Origin: Anaerolineales bacterium UBA6668
Lineage (GTDB): Bacteria > Chloroflexota > Anaerolineae > Anaerolineales > UBA6668
Assembly: GCA_002455215.1 (NCBI GenBank)
Contig: DKKK01000126.1
Span: 5,219 to 22,185, forward strand
Length of the DNA: 16,967 nucleotides
Reading direction: 5' to 3'
The notes below the pieces were generated by a model, which was not told the origin of the DNA, did no database searches, and was given only the letters and a program-made list of their open reading frames with translations. Below are positions 16,299 through 16,967 of the stretch, one piece after another (positions within the stretch are counted from its first letter, which is position 1; each line of letters begins with the position of its first letter). A program made the position numbers and the translations under genes.

Positions 16299-16323
16299 GC
16301 ATGACGAATGCCATGCCTATTGG
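16292..16323. terminator. Hairpin shared by two convergent genes
   Basis: A 12-bp perfect stem (CCAATAGGCATG, 16292-16303, with CATGCCTATTGG, 16312-16323) has an 8-base loop. The TAG stop of the rightward gene (16296-16298) lies inside the left arm. On the minus strand the hairpin follows the small gene at 16345-16581 and continues in TTTTCC. On the plus strand it continues in CAAAATTG, which is T-poor. It therefore suits the leftward gene better. Confidence 0.65.
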
Positions 16324-16344
16324 CAAAATTGTGGCGCTGAAAAG

Positions 16345-16581
16345 CTACTTCTTGCCGCCACCCAAAATGTCGCCCAAGCCACCGAGCATGCCAGCCATCC
16401 CACCTAAGTCCATGCTCCCGGCTTGCTTGGTTCCCAGCAAGCTTTCCAACTGGTTGCCGAGCGGGTCTGGCAAACGCTCTGCCACTTGTTCTAGCACTAC
16501 CTTCACGGCGATGCGGGCTGAATCTTGAGAGATTTTCGCTTTTTCTGCAACGATTTTGGCGATTTCACCGATAACGTCCAT
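16345..16581 (-). CDS. Small helical protein with Gly/Met/Leu-rich tail
   Basis: The protein has 78 residues. Two adjacent ATGs (16584 and 16581) follow a strong AGGAG (16593-16589). The second gives the better 7-base spacing and is chosen here, and the upstream extension to 16617 is unlikely. Residues 1-50 make amphipathic helices (GEIAKIVAEKAKISQDSA, VVLEQVAERLPDPLGNQLE). The pattern is helix, Ser-Gln-Asp turn, helix, then Leu-Pro-x-Pro-Leu, which recalls small DUF2267- or DUF2780-like bacterial helical proteins. Residues 51-78 are flexible and rich in Gly, Met and Leu (GGMAGMLGGLGDILGGG), ending in KK. There is no signal peptide and no catalytic motif. The role is unknown, and the family resemblance is by pattern only. 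It is convergent with the preceding operon. Confidence 0.75.
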   Translation of the reverse strand: MDVIGEIAKIVAEKAKISQDSARIAVKVVLEQVAERLPDPLGNQLESLLGTKQAGSMDLGGMAGMLGGLGDILGGGKK

Positions 16582-16746
16582 CATTGAACTCCTGCTTTGA
16601 AAAGAAAAGTTTTGCATTGCAATTGGTTTGCAGATAGTTTAGACACCATTTAGGTATCGTAGTAACATATTTTGTGCAAGGTTTAGCAGGTTGCCTTTCT
16701 TGGGGAAAATAAGTGTAAATTCCAAGTTTGCCGAATCAGCCTTTGT

Positions 16747-16762
16747 CTTAGCCTTTGCTAAG
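16747..16762. repeat. Short inverted repeat next to the -35 box
   Basis: CTTAGC (16747-16752) and GCTAAG (16757-16762) are inverse complements around CTTT. They lie 16 bases before the -35 box of the rightward promoter, where an activator could bind. They may be chance. Confidence 0.25.
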
Positions 16763-16777
16763 TGTTCCACTTAGGTG

Positions 16778-16807
16778 TGGACACAAATCACATTTCCAGT
16801 CTATAAT
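16778..16807 (+). promoter_or_regulatory. Sigma70-type promoter for the right-edge gene
   Basis: TGGACA (16778-16783, 5 of 6 to consensus) is followed by 18 bases and a perfect TATAAT (16802-16807). The predicted start near 16814 gives a leader of about 87 bases before the ATG at 16901. Confidence 0.65.
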
Positions 16808-16900
16808 TTCCCCCTGTTAAGGTTGTAGATTTCAGGGTATCATTGCGGTACTCCACACGGATTTACGTTTTGCCTTCAGTACCGATAACTTTTTTGTACT

Positions 16901-16967
16901 ATGTCGTTTCCTCCAATTGAAGAAAATACCAACACGCCCACTGTAGGGGATGTTTCCGCGCAAACAG
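16901..16967 (+). CDS. Start of an unidentified gene, runs off the right edge
   Basis: The ATG at 16901 opens 22 codons (MSFPPIEENTNTPTVGDVSA and on) with an in-frame TAA five codons upstream. It is supported mainly by the good promoter 100 bases before it. No Shine-Dalgarno is visible in the T-rich leader. The visible residues are polar and Pro/Thr-rich, like a disordered N-terminus, with no signal peptide. Nothing about function can be said. Confidence 0.45.
   Translation, partial: MSFPPIEENTNTPTVGDVSAQT

Larger units (their letters stand above)
16582..16900. other. Intergenic region with divergent leaders
   Basis: These 319 bases contain the Shine-Dalgarno and leader of the small minus-strand gene on the left and a good plus-strand promoter near 16778-16807. 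Bases 16621-16740 are AT-rich with no gene. A weak minus-strand pair (TTGCAC at 16679-16674 and TACCTA at 16656-16651, 17 apart) could serve the small gene but is not convincing. Confidence 0.5.

Noticed and set aside
1..16967. CRISPR array, tRNA, rRNA, insertion sequence or phage genes
   Set aside because: No regularly spaced repeats, cloverleaf or CCA ends, transposase motifs or phage protein motifs were seen by reading. A tRNA scan and repeat search could not be run here.

Overview
The window reads as a stretch of bacterial chromosome, most likely from a member of the Chloroflexota (Anaerolineae or a neighbouring class). That placement is inference. It rests on secreted LysM proteins with Pro/Thr/Ala-rich linkers, several very hydrophobic GT-C type glycosyltransferases ending in soluble beta-rich domains, a giant PTPS-related membrane protein, and a lamin-tail-domain (LTD) secreted protein. 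No rRNA, tRNA, CRISPR array, insertion sequence or phage gene was recognised.

Left part (1-3586, all minus strand). A secreted LTD protein runs off the left edge. It has a near-consensus promoter (TTGACA-N17-TATAGT) and no earlier start is possible, because a stop codon lies just upstream. A 436-base gap follows that carries an imperfect palindromic repeat. Then come the housekeeping genes lysS (lysyl-tRNA synthetase) and greA (transcript cleavage factor), each followed by a clear hairpin terminator.

Central part (3795-16298). Two transcription units diverge from a 233-base region at 7546-7778. Leftward lie a signal-peptide protein with two LysM domains and, after a terminator-like hairpin, a GT-C glycosyltransferase. 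Rightward lie a second GT-C glycosyltransferase, a second LysM protein anchored by a C-terminal membrane helix, a 1,123-residue PTPS-related membrane protein whose start overlaps the LysM gene, and a 374-residue unknown protein starting one base after the previous stop. The two LysM proteins share a homologous N-terminal ligand-binding-like domain. The rightward glycosyltransferase and the PTPS-related protein share a homologous C-terminal beta domain. Together these genes look like a cell-surface module in which membrane enzymes transfer sugars from lipid carriers outside the membrane and secreted or anchored LysM proteins bind the wall or surface glycan. That job is inferred from protein families and gene order.

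Right edge (16292-16967). A 12-bp perfect hairpin sits between convergent genes. It is followed by a small helical minus-strand protein with a Gly/Met/Leu-rich tail. A good plus-strand promoter (TGGACA-N18-TATAAT) then precedes a new gene that begins at 16901 and leaves the window.
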